Shown one piece after another: positions 44,060-54,317 of a DNA stretch of 64,000 nucleotides (the stretch's first letter is position 1; each line of letters opens with the position of its first letter). Both the position numbers and the translations under genes were made by a program. Below the pieces are notes generated by a model. It did not search any database, was not told where the DNA came from, and saw only the letters and a list, made by a program, of their open reading frames with translations. The DNA is taken from the NCBI GenBank assembly GCA_030522415.1, contig CM060127.1:9819207-9883206 (forward strand), read 5' to 3'. This DNA is from Channallabes apus. Lineage: Eukaryota > Chordata > Actinopteri > Siluriformes > Clariidae.

Positions 44060-44977
44060 ATGTCGGTTGCGATTCTGCCTCTGAGTGCAGGTGAGGAGAC
44101 ATTGGAGCTGCACTCGGTGGATTTGGAGGTGGAGGCCGTGGAGAAGCTGATCCGTGAGCTACAGGTGAAGCTGGTCCGGTTACAGCAGCGGAAAGCCACG
44201 CTGGAATCGACGCGGACCGACACTCACCTGTCCCAGGTAAATTCTCGGCGTGAGAATTCTCCTACAACCTCAACCCCGCGTGTTTCTCTGCCCAGGTCCA
44301 ACACACCAAGGACGCATCCCGCCCAGTGTTCCTACACCCCGGCGCCGGGACATCACGGACCCTGGATACAGCAGCAGCGGAAGAAGCACGCCAAGCCCCG
44401 GGCGAGGACCTCTCCACCACCACCACCCGTCTTCGACATCTCGACCCAAAACCGCTTCGCTCCTCTCCGCGAGACGGCACATGACGTCCTGGTCATCGGA
44501 GACTCCATCGTTCGTCACGAGCGTGCTACCACGGCTAAAGGTAAGGTGCACACACGCTGTTTACCTGGTGCACGTGTTCTTGATGTTGCTGCACAGGTGC
44601 CTGCTGCCCTGAGGAGGAACATTGGAGCTGTGGTTCTTCATGCCGGCACGAACGACACCAGGCTGAGGCAGACGGAGATCCTAAAGAAGGACTTCAGGAG
44701 CCTGGTCGAGAAGGTCCGCAGCACATCACCCACGACAAGGATCATCGTATCTGGACCGCTTCCCACATTTCAGCGAGGAATCGAGAAGTTCAGTAGATTA
44801 TTTGCCTTTAATGAATGGTTACAATCTTGGTGTCAACAACAGAAATTACGCTTTGTTGATAACTGGAATGTTTTCTGGGAGCGTCCTAGGCTCTATCACA
44901 CCGATGGCCTACACCCTAGCAGAGCTGGAGCAGCGGTCCTCTCTGACAACATCTCCAGAACACTACGAACCATCTGA
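44060..44977 (+). CDS. L2 ORF1 protein with SGNH esterase domain
   Basis: A 305-aa intact frame from the ATG at 44,060. Residues about 20-55 form a coiled coil (VEAVEKLIRELQVKLVRLQQ). A basic Pro/Ser-rich linker follows. Residues about 145-305 are an SGNH/GDSL-type esterase: VLVIGDSIVRH holds the nucleophilic Ser block, LHAGTNDTR the Gly/Asn block, and YHTDGLHPSRAGA the Asp-x-x-His block. CR1 and L2 LINEs are known to carry such an ORF1; its role is thought to be RNA or membrane related. No catalytic residue is lost. Confidence 0.9.
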   Translation: MSVAILPLSAGEETLELHSVDLEVEAVEKLIRELQVKLVRLQQRKATLESTRTDTHLSQVNSRRENSPTTSTPRVSLPRSNTPRTHPAQCSYTPAPGHHGPWIQQQRKKHAKPRARTSPPPPPVFDISTQNRFAPLRETAHDVLVIGDSIVRHERATTAKGKVHTRCLPGARVLDVAAQVPAALRRNIGAVVLHAGTNDTRLRQTEILKKDFRSLVEKVRSTSPTTRIIVSGPLPTFQRGIEKFSRLFAFNEWLQSWCQQQKLRFVDNWNVFWERPRLYHTDGLHPSRAGAAVLSDNISRTLRTI

Positions 44978-45045
44978 CTGGCGGTAAGTCATACTGTAGA
45001 TTCCAAACATATTAGACACATCACAACTCACCGTAGTGATAGACA

Positions 45046-45254
45046 TTTACATTTACATTTAAGCATTTGGCAGACGCTCTTATCCAGAGCGACTTACATT
45101 TTTTTTTTTTATCTCATTATACATCTGAGCAGTTGAGGGTTAAGGGCCTTGCTCAAGGGCCCAACAGTGGCAACTTGGTTGTTGTGGGGTTTGAACCTGG
45201 GATCTTCCGAACCGTAGTCCAATGCCTTAACCACTGAGCTACCCCTGGCCCAGA
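45046..45254 (-). mobile_element. tRNA-derived SINE with ACATTT tail
   Basis: A near-identical relative of the 19,421 copy, minus strand, with the head at 45,254. It lies 69 bp after the ORF1 stop and just before ORF2. Confidence 0.9.
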
Positions 45255-45284
45255 CGAACACACATAGCTTGTCCTATAGAAACT

Positions 45285-48243
45285 GTGTCTGTTCCCCGAA
45301 TACTGAGAAAAAAGAATAAATTTGTTAAATTTGCCCGAAACAATCTGATAACCATAAAACCAGAAAAAGGCAAAATAAGTAGTCAAAATCCACCTCTAAA
45401 GTTTGGACTACTCAACATTAGATCCCTTGCGCCTAAAGCACTTATTGTTAATGAAATTATCTCAGATTATTGCCTTGACGCACTCTGTCTCACTGAAACC
45501 TGGCTTAAACCAAATGAATATTTTGGTCTGAATGAGTCTACTCCGTCAGGATATTTCTATAAGCACGAGCCCCGTCTAATTGGTCGCGTGGTGGTGTCGC
45601 CACTATCTACAATGATGTACTCACTGTTACCCAGAAAATAAAGCCCAGGTTTAATTCATTTGAAGTGCTTATCATTAATGTTGCACTAAATGAAATACGT
45701 AATAAACCCTTGCTATATTTTACCTTGGCCACCGTGTACAGACCCCCGGGGCCATATGGCGATTTTCTTAAAGAATTTGGACATCTGCTATCAGACCTAT
45801 TGGTTAACTCTGACAAAGTGTTGATAGTAGGAGACTTTAACATTCATGTAGATGATGCTAACGACGCTTTAGCACTCACATTTATGGATTTACTAAATTC
45901 CTTTGGGGTTAAGCAAAATATAATTGGAGCAACTCACCGCTTTAATCATACGCTAGATTTAATTATATCCCATGGTATAGATGTCTCTAATATAGAGATC
46001 ATACCTCAAAGTGATGATATCACAGATCATCACCTCCTGACATATACTCTACCCGTAGAACAGATTAGCTGTGTCTCCCCACGCTATCAATCTGTTAGAA
46101 ATATGAATCCCACCACTAAAGACAGATTCACAAGTAATCTGCCGGATCTGTCCCAATTTCTTATTAGACCCCTAAATGCAGATGATCTAGATGAAGTGAC
46201 TAGCAGCATGGGCACTATTTTTACCAGTACATTAGACACTGTTGCTCCCATCAGATTAAAAAAAGTCAGAGATAAAACATTGGCACCGTGGTACAACAGT
46301 CATACTCGCGCCCTAAAGAGAGCAACCCGTAACCTCGAGCGAAAATGGAGGAAAACTAAATTAGAAGTTTTTCGAATTGCGTATAAAGACAGTATGTGCA
46401 GCTATAGACAGGCTCTAAAAACTGCTAGGACCGAGCATCTTAGCCAACTGATAGCAAGAAACCAAAACAATCCCAGGTTCTTATTTAGTACAGTGGCTCG
46501 CCTAACAAAACCTAAGATGCCCGCAGAGAGTATCCCATCACAGTTTAGAAGTGAAGACTTTATGGACTTCTTTAATGAAAAAATCAATAATATCAGGAAG
46601 AAAATAATGGAGGTTCAACCTCTAATAGTATCTCACGATCCAGTTCAGCCTATAGCTTCACATTTAGATTTTCACTGCTTTACAGGTATAGGACAGGAAG
46701 AGCTGTATAAACTTATCACCTCGGCTAAATCAACAACGTGCCTGTTAGACCCAATCCCAACCAGATTTTTAAAAGAAGTGATGCTTACGGTTGGAGAGCC
46801 ACTCCTAAACATTATTAATTCTTCATTACATCTAGGTCACGTCCCTAAACCTTTCAAGTTAGCAGTTATTAAGCCGCTTCTTAAAAAATCTAATTTGGAC
46901 GCGAATGAAATAAAAAATTACAGACCGATCTCAAACCTCCCGTTCATATCAAAAATACTAGAAAAAGTAGTATCAGCTCAAATTTGCACATTCTTGCAGG
47001 ATAACAACATCCTTGAAGAATTTCAGTCAGGTTTCAGGCCCCATCATAGCACAGAAACTGCACTAGTTAAGATTACAAATGACTTGTTTTTAGCTTCAGA
47101 CCAAGGCTGCATCTCATTGCTAGTCCTGCTCGATCTTAGTGCTGCATTCGACACTATAGATCATAATATTCTCATAGATCGCTTACAAAATTATATAGGT
47201 ATTCAGGGACAGGCACTAAAATGGTTTAGATCTTATCTGTCTGATCGCTACCATTTTGTAGATCTAAATGGAGAACCGTCTGGTATAATGCCAGTGAAAT
47301 ATGGGGTCCCACAAGGGTCAGTTTTAGGACCTCTGTTGTTCTCAATATACATGCTTCCCTTGGGTAACATCATTAGAAGACATGGGATTAGTTTTCATTG
47401 TTATGCTGATGATACCCAATTATATATCTCAACTAAACCAGACGAAATACCTAAGTTGTCTAGATTAACTGAGTGTGTCCAGGACATAAAAGATTGGATG
47501 ACCAATAACTTTCTTTTATTAAATTCAGATAAGACAGAGATATTACTTATTGGCCCAAAAACCAGCACACAACAGCTTTCACAATTCAGCTTGCGCTTAG
47601 AAGGATGTACTGTTATTACCAGCTCAGCAGTAAAAGATCTGGGAGTAATATTAGACAGTAACTTGTCTTTTGAAAATCACATTTCAAATATCACAAAAAC
47701 AGCCTTTTTCCATCTTCGAAATATTGCTAAACTTAGGAACATCTTATCCGTATCTGATGCAGAAAAACTAGTTCATGCATTCATGACCTCCAGACTGGAC
47801 TATTGTAATGCATTACTAGGTGGTTGTCCTGCATCCTCAATAAACAAGCTTCAGTTAATCCAAAATGCAGCTGCCAGGGTTCTCACTAGATCCAGAAAAT
47901 ATGATCATATAACCCCAATATTATAATCCCTGCACTGGCTACCTGTTCAGTTTAGAATAAATTACAAAATAGTATTACTTACATACAAGGCCTTAAATGG
48001 TTTAGCTCCCACATACCTAACCAGTCTTCTGATACGCTACAATCCACCACGCGCCTTAAGATCACAAAGCTCCGGACTTCTGGTAGTTCCCAGAATTTCA
48101 AAATCTACAAAAGGGGGTAGGGCTTTTTCATATTTAGCTCCAAAGCTTTGGAATAGCCTTCCAGACAGTGTTCGGGGAGCAGACACGGTTTCTCAGTTCA
48201 AAAGTAGACTCAAGACGCATCTTTTTAATCTGGCATACACATA
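45285..48243 (+). pseudogene. L2 ORF2 endonuclease / reverse transcriptase, two lesions
   Basis: The APE endonuclease begins at about 45,400 (LLNIRSLAPKALIVNEI, LCLTETWLKP). A frameshift near 45,590 is followed by [26 protein letters not shown] and [12 protein letters not shown] covers [50 protein letters not shown] and the catalytic [14 protein letters not shown] at 47,924 interrupts the C-terminal part, which continues in the same frame to 48,243 (SLHWLPVQFRINYKIVLL, AFSYLAPKLWNSLP). One frameshift and one stop in about 980 codons suggest a recent insertion. Confidence 0.9.
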
Positions 48244-48880
48244 ACTCATCCCAGTACTCATACTCCAGTACACCTATACCGAATGGCAACTACGCTAATT
48301 CTCCCCATCTGTTCTGTATTTCTCTACCCATCCCGAGGCATCGGGAGATTTTGCCAGCTTCAGTAGACAAAGGCCGACCCTGCGAGGTTCCTGAGGCATC
48401 CAGAGAAGGACCACCTCCAACTGGATTCAGCTTTATGATGGTTGGAGCTACACATGCTGCTCCTGTGCTTCCAGTGATCCAGACCTCATCTGCCCTCTGC
48501 ACCTACTGACTCGTCCCTATGCTGAACTGTTCTTCATGACAAATTTAAATAATTTCTGTCATATTGAATTTTCACCTGCATAACACACAAGATGTTATAT
48601 CATTTCTATCTGTTATCGGCCAAATGAGGATGGGTTCCCTGTTGAGTCTGGTTCCTCTCAAGGTTTCTTCCTAATGCCATCTCAGGGAGTTTTTCCTTGC
48701 CACCGTCGCCGTCACCCTTGGCTTGCTCATCAGAGAAATTTCATTCATTCGTCTCATTATTATCTGCACATTTTTCTCACACATCCACACTTCCAATTAT
48801 TTTCTTTTCTATAATTATTATTATTTGTTTTTATTTATTTATTTTCTATTATAATTTTATTTATTATTTTATATATAATT

Positions 48881-48925
<45 letters not shown>

Positions 48926-49329
48926 TTTTTTTTTTATTTTTTTTATTTCTTTAATTTTTGTGAAGCTGCTTTGAGACAATGACCATTGTTAAAAGCGCTA
49001 TATAAATAAAATTGAATTGAATTGAATTGAATATACGCCTCGGCGGGCTTTATACAATTAAAAATAAACAAACACAACAAACTCAAACATACTCACATGC
49101 ATGTCGGATATGCCTATCCCGCACTCGGGTTTACAAAGTCTTTAGCTTTAGCTCTTAGCATATAGCATTTAGCATCGGCAAATTTTAGCTTTTGCAGAGA
49201 AAATGGCTGCTGTTACCTGGCCCAGCCTCTCTTCCTCTTTTATTGAAAACATATAATTAGCGGCCGCAGCACCCCCGGCTGGCCGGGAGCCCGTAACTAA
49301 GCCACCGCCTGTTACAAGAGAATATTGGG

Positions 49330-50307
49330 AGCAACAACACCATAAAGTCCAAAGAACACACCAGACAGGTCAGGGATAAGGTTATTGAGAAATTTAAAGT
49401 AGGCTTAGGCTACAAAAAGATTTCCAAAGCCTTGAACATCCCACAGAGCACTGTTCTAGCGATCATTCAGAAATGGAAGGAGTATGGCAAAACTGTAACC
49501 CTACCAAGATAAGGCCGTCCACCTAAACTCACTGGCCGAACAAGGAGAGCGCTGATCAGAAATGAAGCCAAGAGGCCCATGGTGACTCTGGACGAGCTGC
49601 AGAGATCTACAGCTCAGGTGGGGTAATCTGTCCATAGGACAACTATTAGTCATGCACTGCACAAAGTTGGCCTTTATGGAAGAGTGGCAAGAAGAAAGCC
49701 ATTGTTACCAGAAAACCATAAGAAGTCCCGTTTGCACAGCAAACATGTGGAAGAAGTTGCTCTGGTCAGATGAGACCAAAATGTAAAACGCTATGTGTGG
49801 CGGAAAACTAACACTGCACATCACTCTGAACACACCATCCCCACTGTCAAATATGGTGGTGGCAGCATCATGCTCTGGGGGTGCTTCTCTTCAGCAGGGA
49901 CAGGGAAGCTGGTCAGAGTTGTTGGGAAGATGGATGGAGCCAAATACTTGGAAGAAAACTTCTTGGATTCTGCAAAAGACTTGAGACTGGGGTGGAGGTT
50001 CACCTTCCAGCAGGGCAACAACCCTAAACATAAAGCCAGGGCAACAATGGAATGGTTTAAAACAAAGCATATCCATGTGTTAGAATGGCCCAGTCAAAGT
50101 CCAGATCTAAATCCAATGGAGAATCTGTGGCAAGATCTGAAAACTGCTGTTCACAAACGCTGTCCATCTAATCTGACTGAGCTGGAACTGTTTTGCAAAG
50201 AAGAATGGGCAAGGATTTCAGTCTCTAGATGTGCAAAGCTGGTAGAGACATACCCTAAAAGACTGGCAGCTGTAATTGCAGCAAAAGGTGGTTCTACAAA
50301 GTATTGA
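49330..50307 (+). pseudogene. Tc1-like transposase of the split element
   Basis: HTH region KVIEKFKVGLGYKKISKALNI and VLAIIQKWKEYGKTVTLPR with a stop, then GRPPKLTGRTRRALI, another stop, and HALHKVGLYGRVARRKPLL. A deletion and frame change lie near 49,740. The first Asp (CTCTGGTCAGATGAG) is out of frame. The block that should be QQDNDPKH reads QQGNNPKH, so the second Asp is lost. PDLNPMENLW keeps the Glu. The frame 49,795-50,307 ends in AAKGGSTKY. Confidence 0.85.
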
Positions 50308-50529
50308 CTCAGGGGGCTGAATAATTATGCACACCCCACTTTTCAATTATTTATTTGTAAAAAAAAAAATGTTTGGAATCATGTATGATTTTCGTTCCAC
50401 TTCTCACGTGTACACTACTTTGTATTGGTCTTTCACATGGAATTCCAATAAATTGATTCATGTTTGTGGCTGTAATGTGACAAAATGTGGAAAAGTTCAA
50501 GGGGGCCGAATACTTTTGTAAGCCACTGC

Positions 50530-50581
50530 AAGTCAACCATCGACCAGATTTCACAAGTGAAATCTGGTCGATGGTTGACTT
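50530..50581. repeat. Perfect 25-bp inverted repeat with 2-nt loop
   Basis: The arms 50,530-50,554 and 50,557-50,581 are exact reverse complements, starting 'aagtcaaccatcgaccagat'. It begins one base after the right end of the Tc1-like element, where a TA should be. Confidence 0.95.
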
Positions 50582-51122
50582 TTGCTCAAACTCATCAAGA
50601 TAGATCAGAGCAGGAGCTTTCATGGCATCTGTTTCATTGAATGAACTAATTTGACTGAAATTCATTCCCCGTTTAAAATCAATGTGGTATAAAATCCTTA
50701 TGGTGCTGTTGGTGCTGAATATTGCAGGTTTTGTAAATCCCGTGGATTTACAGCATAGGTACAATGGATTGATTTGCACATTAAGATTAAAGTAGATTTC
50801 CTCTATTTAACCACTACCCTGCAGTAAGTTTCATGATACAAGTTAAGATGGAGCATTTGTAAGTATTTTTCTTCTATTCTTCATTCTGTTTCCTACCAAA
50901 AAATTCTCTAAAATTGATTTAATCAATTTAAAAAGAAACTGAATAAAAAAGAAAAAAATTATTAGATTTTTAAAAATAGGAATACATGTAAATATTTGTA
51001 TATATAACAATTCTCCAGAACTGTATTAGTATAAAAAAAATTATAGAATAATTTTTTTATCAATATTTCTATAGCTTATTTATTTATTCATTATTTATTT
51101 TATTATGTAAAATGTATAATTC
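50582..51122. other. Unassigned; possible coding remnant on the minus strand
   Basis: A minus-strand frame from 50,779 runs into the palindrome (RGMNFSQISSFNETDAMKAP, ALIYLDEFEQKSTID). I do not recognise it. It could be a decayed exon or an unknown element. The remainder is AT-rich. Confidence 0.3.
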
Positions 51123-51710
51123 TATAGAACAAGCATACTCACTGGCCACTACAGTACGTACACCTGCTTGTTGATGCAAATGTCCAATCAATTAATCACA
51201 TGAAAGCATTTCAATTAACCCAGTGGTGAAGTTTAAACTGAGCATCAGAATGGGGAAGAAAAGTGATTTAAGTGACTTGAACATGGTATGGTCGGTGGTG
51301 CCAGACCTGCTGTTACTGGGATACAAAAGTACTGCTGGGATTTTCATGCACAACGTTCTCTAGGGTTTACAGAGAATGGTCTGAAAAAGAGAATATCCAG
51401 TGAAGGTAGTTCACTGGATATGAAAATGATGGCAAAGGTCAGAGGAGAACGGCCAGACTGGTTCGAGCTGATAGAATGGTAACAGTAACTCAAATAACAT
51501 CTAGGTACAGCGTAGGTATGCCAAAGAGCTTCTTTGAACACACAACACATTGAACTTTCAAGCAGATGGGCTACAACAGCAGAAGACCACACCTGGTGTC
51601 TCTCCAGAATGTTTCCAGCACCTTGTTGAATCTGCGCTGAAGTTCTGAAGACTAAAGTGGGTCCAACCAAATACTAGCAAGACATTCTGATGATTTGATC
51701 CAAATGTGTA
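51123..51710 (+). pseudogene. Tc1-like element relic (ACTGGCCACT family)
   Basis: The left terminus 'cactggccactacagtacg' belongs to a common teleost Tc1-like family. The HTH region is readable in pieces (MGKKSDLSDLNMV, LLGFSCTT-like, VYREWSEKE-like). Multiple stops occur, the catalytic domain is missing, and the right terminus is partial. Confidence 0.65.
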
Positions 51711-51812
51711 ATGCGGATTTAAAACAAATGTGTCCATGCCAGATCAAGTGCATGATGTCATGAAAACAAAAGGAGGGCGGGGCAAATACTATGAAACGTT
51801 GAGCTTCATATA

Positions 51813-53059
51813 CAGTGGTGTGAAAAACTATTTGCCCCTTCCTGATTTCTTATTCTTTTGCATGTTTGTCACACTTAAATGTTTCTGCTCATCAAAAACC
51901 GTTAACTATTAGTCAAAGATAACATAATTGAACACAAAATGCAGTTTTTAAATGAAGGTTTACGTTATTAAGGGAGAAAAAAACCTCCAAATCTACATGG
52001 CCCTGTGTGAAAAAGTGATTGCCCCCCTTGCTAAAAATAACTTAACTGTGGTTTATCACATCTGAGGTCAATTTCTGTCGTCACCCCCAGGCCTGATTAC
52101 TGCCACACCTGTTTCAATCAAGAAATCACTTAAATAGGAGCTACCTGACACAGAGAAGTAAACCAAAAGCACCTCAAAAGCTAGACATCATGCCAAGATC
52201 CAAAGAAATTCAGGAACAAATGAGAACAAAAGTAATTGAGATCTATCAGTCTGGTAAAGGTTATAAAGCCATTTCTAAAGCTTTGGGACTCCAGCGAACC
52301 ACAGTGAGAGCCATTATCCACAAATGGCAAAAACATGGAACAGTGGTGAACCTTCCCAGGAGTGGCCGGCTGACCAAAATTACCCCAAGAGCGCAGAGAC
52401 GACTCATCCGAGAGGCCACAAAAGACCCCAGGACAACATCTAAAGAACTGCAGGCCTCACTTGCCTCAATTAAGGTCAGTGTTCACGACTCCACCATAAG
52501 AAAGAGACTGGGCAAAAACGGCCTGCATGGCAGATTTCCAAGGCGCAAACCACTTTTAAGCAAAAAGAACATTAAGGCTCGTCTCAATTTTGCTAAAAAA
52601 CATCTCAATGATTGCCAAGACTTTTGGGAAAATACCTTGTGGACCGACGAGACAAAAGTTGTGGCATGACCTTAAAAAGGCGGTTCATGCTAGAAAACCC
52701 TCAAATAAAGCTGAATTACAACAATTCTGCAAAGATGAGTGGGCCAAAATTCCTCCAGAGCGCTGTAAAAGACTCGTTGCAAGTTATCGCAAACGCTTGA
52801 TTGCAGTTATTGCTGCTAAGGGTGGCCCAACCAGTTATTAGGTTCAGGGGGCAATTACTTTTTCACACAGGGACATGTAGGTTTGGATTTTTTTCTCCCT
52901 AAATAATAAAACCTCTCATTTAAAAACTGCATTTTGTGTTTACTTGTGTTATCTTTGACTAATAGTTAAATGTGTTTGATGATCAGAAACATTTGTGTGA
53001 CAAACATGCAAAAGAATAAGAAATCAGGAGGGGGGCAAATAGTTTTTCACACCACTGTA
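51813..53059 (+). mobile_element. Tc1-like transposon, copy 2 (internally deleted)
   Basis: It is the same family as 2109-3731, in the opposite orientation, with intact TIRs and flanking TA on both sides (51,811-51,812 and 53,060-53,061). About 390 bp of the transposase gene are deleted. The TIRs could still be mobilised by the intact transposase of copy 1. The right flank is the 5' part of an L2 on the minus strand. Confidence 0.95.
52190..52841 (+). pseudogene. Tc1-like transposase, catalytic core deleted
   Basis: Residues 1-158 match copy 1 up to WTDETKV, with few substitutions. The sequence then jumps to WHDLKKAVHARKPSNKAEL in another frame and runs to the usual end PTSY. The deletion removes the second Asp and the Glu. 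In copy 1 a GTTG motif occurs at both breakpoints and only one is kept here, so the deletion used microhomology. Confidence 0.9.
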
Positions 53060-53656
53060 GATAAGATGCTCCTTTTGGCAATATTTCTAAGATGGAAAAA
53101 GGCTGTTTTTGTGATATTTGAAATTTGATTTTCAAAGGACAAGCTACTGTCTAATATTACACCCAGGTCTTTTACTGTTGAGCTGGTAGTAACAGTACAT
53201 CCTTCTAAATGCAGGCTGAATTGTGAAAGCTGTTGTGTGCTGGTTTTTGGGCTGATAAGTAATATCTCCGTCTTATCTGAATTTAGTAGAAGAAAGTTAT
53301 TGGTCATCCAATCTTTTATGTCCTGGACACACTCAGTTAATCTAGACAACTTAGGTATTTCGTCTGCTTTTGTTGAGATATATAATTGGGTATCATCAGC
53401 ATAACAATGGAAACTAATCCCATGTCTTCTAATGATGTTACCCAAGGGAAGCATGTATATTGAGAACAACATAGGTCCTAAAACTGACCCTTGTGGGACC
53501 CCATATTTCACTGGCATTACACCAGATGGTTCTCCATTCAGATCTACAAAATGGTATCGATCAGACAGGTATGATCTAAACCAATTTAATGCCTGTCCCT
53601 GAATACCTATATTTTTTTGTAAGCGATCTATGATCATATTATGATCTACAGTGTCG
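53060..53656 (-). pseudogene. L2 LINE, 5' part of a truncated copy
   Basis: Minus-strand RT from [13 protein letters not shown] through [30 protein letters not shown] and [13 protein letters not shown] to FFHLRNIAK. It ends exactly at the TA of Tc1 copy 2. The frame is open over about 200 codons. The part that should follow is found next to Tc1 copy 1 at 3732. The upstream end joins a DIRS fragment. Confidence 0.9.
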
Positions 53657-53812
53657 AATGTAGCCCGTGAGGGAAGCATCTGTCGTTAGCGTCTCGCGTC
53701 GACAAAAACGAACATAGAGTGGGACCCAAAGTAAAAAACAAGGGTCTGAACCATATAGAAAGGGTACGAAGCCACCTGGCACATAACCCGTATTTGTTGG
53801 CTTTTAGCTAGA
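53657..53812 (-). pseudogene. DIRS RT/RNase H linker fragment, out of order
   Basis: The sequence corresponds to 9796-9925 of the complete DIRS element ('gtaccctttctatatggttc', 'gatgcttccctcacgggct'). In the minus direction it comes after, not before, the RNase H block, and the same region is present again at 58,866-58,985. It is therefore from a second DIRS copy or a rearranged duplicate. Confidence 0.75.
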
Positions 53813-53996
53813 ATGTACATCGCCTTGCAGGACAGGAACTCGTCCTGTGCCCCAAGCAGACCCTGGTGCACTAGTTTATTCAAGCAGCGTGAGCACAGTC
53901 CACCCTGACGATTATATACGAGACTACCGTTGTATTGTCCACCTGCACCAGGAAAGGGTAACCACAACTGCTGGAGGAGGTGTTTCAGGGCATATA
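53813..53996 (-). pseudogene. DIRS RNase H fragment, continuing from 58,778
   Basis: Minus-strand reading ALKHLLQQL, VDNTTVVSYI and QGGLCSRCLNKLVHQ is the RNase H block of DIRS. It starts at the TATA bordering the 4.78-kb element; the preceding codons (MALY) lie on the far side at 58,778. Confidence 0.8.
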
Positions 53997-54022
53997 CAGT
54001 GGGAGCCACACCAAATAGCCGC
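53997..54022. repeat. Left terminal inverted repeat of the 4.78-kb element
   Basis: CAGTGGGAGCCAC then ACCAAATAGCCGC; pairs with 58,748-58,773. Confidence 0.85.
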
Positions 54023-54164
54023 GACAGTGTGGCTGAAGTGTGAATGGCGTGTGAATGGCCTTTGCACGCCGTAATCCCCCCTCCCTTTTCTGGCCGAAAG
54101 GCGTGTCAAGATTTCACAGTAAACACGCCCATTCAAGCCCTATTTATTCATTTACCTGGTGCCA

Positions 54165-54178
54165 CCACTAGATGGCGC
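54165..54178 (+). promoter_or_regulatory. CTCF-core-like motif near left end
   Basis: CCACTAGATGGCGC fits the published CTCF core consensus at all 14 positions. A related motif on the other strand lies at 58,581-58,594 (12 of 14), at nearly the same distance from the right end. Confidence 0.5.
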
Positions 54179-54240
54179 TTCGTTCTCAAGAACACATTAA
54201 AACAAGCCAGCTGCGCTGAGTTGCAATCACGTGATTTTAA

Positions 54241-54317
54241 CAACCCGCCTCCACCCCCGCCGAACTGACGCTGCCAAACTACAGAGATGAAGATGGCGGC
54301 TTAACGGACTATTCGTG
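54241..54317 (+). promoter_or_regulatory. Candidate promoter and first exon
   Basis: A CpG-containing segment with a YY1-type AAGATGGCGGC (54,290-54,300) and a strong splice donor (GTG|GTAAGT, exon end 54,317). The only ATG frame is five codons long. No conserved protein start is seen, so a non-coding first exon of the element's own transcript is one reading. Confidence 0.35.

Larger units (their letters stand above)
43828..49030 (+). mobile_element. Full-length L2 LINE with 7-bp duplication
   Basis: A 5.2-kb element with 5' UTR, ORF1, ORF2, 3' UTR and a TTGAA tail. ATATACG flanks it at 43,821-43,827 and 49,031-49,037, so the 5' end is complete. A SINE (45,046-45,254) lies between the two ORFs and a TA run (about 48,885-48,921) in the 3' UTR. 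It is inserted in the 5' LTR of gypsy A and is therefore younger than A. Confidence 0.9.
31272..49316 (-). mobile_element. Ty3/gypsy LTR retrotransposon A (host of four insertions)
   Basis: The LTR termini are TGTAAC and GTTACA, and the flanking duplication is AAGAG (or AGAG, since one base is shared). The internal order on the minus strand is PBS, gag, protease, RT, RNase H, integrase, PPT, which is the gypsy order. It is interrupted by a LINE in integrase (32,590-36,028), a SINE in gag (39,514-39,712), gypsy B upstream of gag (39,958-43,193) and a full-length L2 in its 5' LTR (43,828-49,030). Without these insertions it would be about 6 kb. Confidence 0.9.
43299..49316 (-). repeat. Gypsy A 5' LTR, split by an L2
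   Basis: The LTR parts are 43,299-43,827 and 49,031-49,316. The L2 lies between them with the duplication ATATACG. A TA microsatellite is at 43,530-43,551. Confidence 0.85.
30924..50528 (+). mobile_element. Tc1-like element split by an 18-kb nested insertion
   Basis: The left part (30,924-31,271) holds the TIR 'tgacttgcaaaagtattcgg' and leader. The right part (49,317-50,528) holds the transposase relic and the inverted TIR ending 'tacttttgtaagccactg'. The two parts join at AAGAG, the duplication flanking gypsy element A. The left flank is TA; the right flank is CA followed by a 25-bp palindrome. Confidence 0.85.
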
